From assembly GCA_025934075.1 (NCBI GenBank), contig JAICYT010000008.1:1-37763 (forward strand): a DNA stretch of 37,763 nucleotides, read 5' to 3'. Under the pieces are notes generated by a model. That model did not search any database, was not told the DNA's origin, and saw only the letters and a program-made list of their open reading frames with translations. Both the position numbers and the translations under genes were made by a program. Shown here one piece after another: positions 34,873 to 37,763 of this stretch. Position 1 is the stretch's first letter. Each line of letters begins with the position of its first letter. The DNA is from Gemmatimonadaceae bacterium. Its GTDB lineage: Bacteria > Gemmatimonadota > Gemmatimonadetes > Gemmatimonadales > Gemmatimonadaceae.

Positions 34873-35631
34873 GTGCGTCGAGTTGCTGTTCTCGTGTTGG
34901 CGCTGTGCGCCGCGCCTCTACCTGCCCAAGCGTCGCACTCGCCGAATACCCTATCGGCCGCCGAGCGCGCGGCCGGTTGGCGCTTGCTCTTCGACGGCAG
35001 GACACTGGCTGGTTGGCGCGGACTCGGCTATGACACCGTGCCGAGCGCTCATTGGAACGTCGCCGGCGGAGCGATTCACAAAGTCGCGAGCGGCAACGTG
35101 CCGAAAATGCCCGACGGTCAGCCCGCGAACGGCGGCGATCTCATGACGACCGACACGTTCCGCGATTTCGAGCTCGCGTTCGACTGGAAAGTCGTTCCCG
35201 GCACGAACAGCGGTGTGAAGTACAACGTGTCGGAGGAATATTCGCTAGCGAACGCGTCGAACCACGCCGCGCTCGGCTTCGAGTATCAGGTGCTCGACGA
35301 TTCGTTGAGTGAGGATAACAAGCTGGCGACGCATCGCGCCGGCGCGCTGTACGACTTGTTCGCGGCGAACGACAAGAAACGATTGAAGCCCGTTGGTGGG
35401 TGGAACAGCTCGCGCATCGTGTTCCGCGGCAATCATGGCGAGCACTGGCTCAATGGGCAGAAGATCGTCGAATTCGATCTCGGCACGCCGCGCATGGACT
35501 CTGCGCTGGCCAAGAGCAAGTATCGTGTGCTCAAAGGCTTCGCCGATCGACGCAGTGGGCATATCATCTTGCAGGATCACGGTGACGAAGTGTTTTACCG
35601 CGACATCAAGATTCGGGAGATCGAGCCATGA
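34873..35631 (+). CDS. DUF1080 / 3-keto-disaccharide hydrolase domain protein, exported
   Basis: GTG start with signal peptide; GWRLLFDGRTLAGWRG...FRDFELAFDWKVVPGTNSGVKYNV...WNSSRIVFRGNHGEHWLNGQKIVEFD...SGHIILQDHGDEVFYRDIKIREI. Confidence 0.92.
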   Translation: MRRVAVLVLALCAAPLPAQASHSPNTLSAAERAAGWRLLFDGRTLAGWRGLGYDTVPSAHWNVAGGAIHKVASGNVPKMPDGQPANGGDLMTTDTFRDFELAFDWKVVPGTNSGVKYNVSEEYSLANASNHAALGFEYQVLDDSLSEDNKLATHRAGALYDLFAANDKKRLKPVGGWNSSRIVFRGNHGEHWLNGQKIVEFDLGTPRMDSALAKSKYRVLKGFADRRSGHIILQDHGDEVFYRDIKIREIEP

Positions 35632-36977
35632 CGCCCGACGATTCAGATCTTTCATCGGTTGACCGGCGCGCGTTTCTGAAGACTGCGTCGGCGACCGGCC
35701 TTGGATTGATGATGACGAATGCGCTGCCGTCGCCGGCGATTCATGGTGGCGCGTCGGCGAATGAACGAATCGTCGTTGCGGTCTTCGGGCTCAACGGACG
35801 CGGCATGGTGCACGCGCAGAATTTTTCGACACTCCAGAACAGCGAAGTCGCGTACTTATGCGACGTCGACTCGACCGTGCTCGCGAAAGCGGCCAAGGGA
35901 ACGCCGTCGAACGCCAGAGCGCCGAAAACGATCGACGACTTCCGGCGCGCGCTCGACGACAAGAGCGTCGACGTCGTGTCCATTGCGACGCCCGATCACT
36001 GGCATGCGCCCATGGCGATTCTCGCCATGCAAGCCGGCAAGCACGTGTACCTCGAGAAGCCATGCGGCCACAATCCGCGTGAAGGCGAGATGCTCGTTGC
36101 CGCGCAAAAGAAATTCAATCGCGTCGTGCAGATGGGAACGCAGCAGCGGTCATCGGCGCGAACGATCGAGGCGATGCAGGTCATCAAAGACGGCGCCATT
36201 GGTCATCCGTATCTCGCGCGCGCGTGGTACGCGAACACGCGCACTGGCATCGGCCACGGCAAACCGGCGCCGGTGCCGTCGAATCTGAATTATGAGATGT
36301 GGCAAGGTCCGGCGCCGCGCACCGAGTATCGCGACAACGTCATTCATTACAACTGGCATTGGTTCAGACGTTGGGGGACCGGCGAGATCTGCAACAACGG
36401 CACCCACGAGATAGACATCGCGCGCCTCGCGCTCGGCGTCGATTATCCGACGAGCGTCATGTCGAGCGGCGCCCGACATCACTATCAGGACGACTGGGAG
36501 TTTCCCGACACGCAAGAAGCGACGTTCGAGTTTGCGGGCGGCCCGACGATCATATGGCAAGGCCAGAGCTGTAACGGCGCGAAGGTGTTCGATCGCTCGC
36601 GTGGCACGGTGATTCTTGGGACGACCGGCAGCGTGGTGCTCGATCGCGATGGCTACGTTCTGTACGATCTCAAAGGAAAGCCCGTCAAACAAAACATCGA
36701 GCCGAAGGCGGGCAATGGACTCGAGTTGACCGGCGACGACGCCGCGACGTCGATCCACATGCAGAACTTCTTGAGCGCGATTCGCACCGGGGAAGCATTG
36801 CGCGCGCCAATTTCCGAAGGAGCGAAGAGCGTTCTGCTCTGTCACCTCGGCAACATCGCGCAGTACACGGGACGCAAGCTCGTGACCGATCCCACTGACG
36901 GACACATTCTCCGCGACGAGCCGGCAATGCGTTACTGGACCCGCGAGTACGCGCCGAAGTGGGCGCCGGTCGTATGA
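35628..36977 (+). CDS. Tat-exported Gfo/Idh/MocA family oxidoreductase
   Basis: Tat motif DRRAFLKTASATGLGLMM; RIVVAVFGLNGRGMVHAQN...VDVVSIATPDHWHAPMAILAMQAGKHVYLEKPCGHNPREGEMLV; ATGA overlap with the DUF1080 gene. Confidence 0.93.
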   Translation: MTPDDSDLSSVDRRAFLKTASATGLGLMMTNALPSPAIHGGASANERIVVAVFGLNGRGMVHAQNFSTLQNSEVAYLCDVDSTVLAKAAKGTPSNARAPKTIDDFRRALDDKSVDVVSIATPDHWHAPMAILAMQAGKHVYLEKPCGHNPREGEMLVAAQKKFNRVVQMGTQQRSSARTIEAMQVIKDGAIGHPYLARAWYANTRTGIGHGKPAPVPSNLNYEMWQGPAPRTEYRDNVIHYNWHWFRRWGTGEICNNGTHEIDIARLALGVDYPTSVMSSGARHHYQDDWEFPDTQEATFEFAGGPTIIWQGQSCNGAKVFDRSRGTVILGTTGSVVLDRDGYVLYDLKGKPVKQNIEPKAGNGLELTGDDAATSIHMQNFLSAIRTGEALRAPISEGAKSVLLCHLGNIAQYTGRKLVTDPTDGHILRDEPAMRYWTREYAPKWAPVV

Positions 36978-37056
36978 AGCTTGCGCGTCCGTTCAGTGAG
37001 AATTGCTAGTGTCCGCGTCCTGTCCCGTATTCGGATTTTTCGTCGAGCTGGAGACG

Positions 37057-37302
37057 ATGGAAACGCTGGCCTCCGAGCAGTTGCGCGATCTTCGCCTGGC
37101 GTTCGACCGAGATGTCATCGAGCCGCGAGGCCTCGTGATCGACGAACGGTCGAGTGGGCGACGATGGTCATTTGTCGTGCGAAGTGAAGCGAGCCAGGCC
37201 ACCGACTCCGATCGCGATGCGGCGCAGGCATGGACGCAGACACGATCGGAGATTGTGTCCGCGCGCATCGGACCACTGCTCGACTTCGCGAGCGTCGCGT
37301 GA
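37057..37302 (+). CDS. Hypothetical small protein
   Basis: METLASEQLRDLRLAFDRDVIEPRGLVIDERSSGRRWSFVVRSE...; weak support, start uncertain (ORF track 37003). Confidence 0.45.
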   Translation: METLASEQLRDLRLAFDRDVIEPRGLVIDERSSGRRWSFVVRSEASQATDSDRDAAQAWTQTRSEIVSARIGPLLDFASVA

Positions 37303-37357
37303 CGGCATTTGATCCCGCGACGCCTCATTGACAGTCTCTGATCGTTGCGATACTTGC

Positions 37358-37763
37358 ATGCGCATCGACATGATGAGGCCGGACGATTGGCCGGCGGTTC
37401 GCGACATCTACGAAGCTGGCATCGCGACTGGCGAAGCAACGTTTCAAACCGAAGCGCCGCCGTGGGACGCGTGGGACGCCGCGCATTTGCCAACATGCCG
37501 TCTCGTCATGCGCGATGACGACGATACCGTGATTGGCTGGGCCGCATTGGGTCGCGTCTCGACGCGGCCTGTCTATTCTGGCGTGGCCGAAGTGAGCGTC
37601 TACGTTGCAGAAGGTGCGCGCCGGCGCGGCATCGGACTGCGGTTGCTCACCGACTTGATCGACGCGTCGGAACGCGACGGTCGATGGACCTTGCAAGCCT
37701 CGATCTTCCCCGAGAACAAAGCGAGTGTCGGTCTGCACGAGCGCTGTGGATTTCGGATCGTCG
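37358..37763 (+). CDS. GNAT N-acetyltransferase, phosphinothricin-acetyltransferase-like (truncated at window end)
   Basis: MRIDMMRPDDWPAVRDIYEAGIATGEATFQTEAPPWDAWD...PVYSGVAEVSVYVAEGARRRGIGLRLLTDLIDASERDGRWTLQASIFPENKASVGLHERCGFRIV. Not in the ORF track because it is open at the 3' edge. Confidence 0.9.
   Translation, partial: MRIDMMRPDDWPAVRDIYEAGIATGEATFQTEAPPWDAWDAAHLPTCRLVMRDDDDTVIGWAALGRVSTRPVYSGVAEVSVYVAEGARRRGIGLRLLTDLIDASERDGRWTLQASIFPENKASVGLHERCGFRIV

Noticed and set aside
1-37763. CRISPR arrays, tRNA/rRNA genes, transposases, integrases, toxin-antitoxin or phage defence genes
   Set aside because: Looked for on both strands by eye and in the ORF translations; nothing supportable was seen.

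Overview
High-GC bacterial chromosomal window, densely packed with genes. The style (ADOP permease, LVIVD/NHL propellers, DUF1080 plus Tat-exported Gfo/Idh, HEAT-cyclophilin) suggests Gemmatimonadota or Acidobacteriota, but that is inference only. I support about 38 CDS and found no tRNA, rRNA, CRISPR array, transposase or phage genes. Main content: a type IV pilin; cupredoxin; UspA; VOC protein plus ECF sigma with a C-terminal SnoaL-like domain; DUF3175; a TonB-dependent receptor; an esterase; an ADOP/MacB-type permease with an apparent 1-nt frameshift; a run of small enzymes (DinB, GNAT, DHCW cupin, SBP56-like, ICMT-like); LVIVD plus DUF305; HEAT-cyclophilin, MOSC and nucleotidyltransferase genes; and a 10-kb extracytoplasmic redox neighbourhood (23.3-33.7 kb). 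That neighbourhood encodes a Tat FAD oxidoreductase, two related monoheme cytochromes c, a PQQ dehydrogenase, a HupE/UreJ-like membrane protein and three NHL beta-propellers. A DUF1080 plus Gfo/Idh operon follows. The most notable signal is that four of the exported redox/propeller proteins in 23.4-32.5 kb each carry a Gly/Arg-rich (RG/GR/RGG) low-complexity insertion inside an otherwise ordinary globular fold. A tandem paralogue that lacks the insertion serves as an internal control. All family assignments are by motif recognition without database searches.
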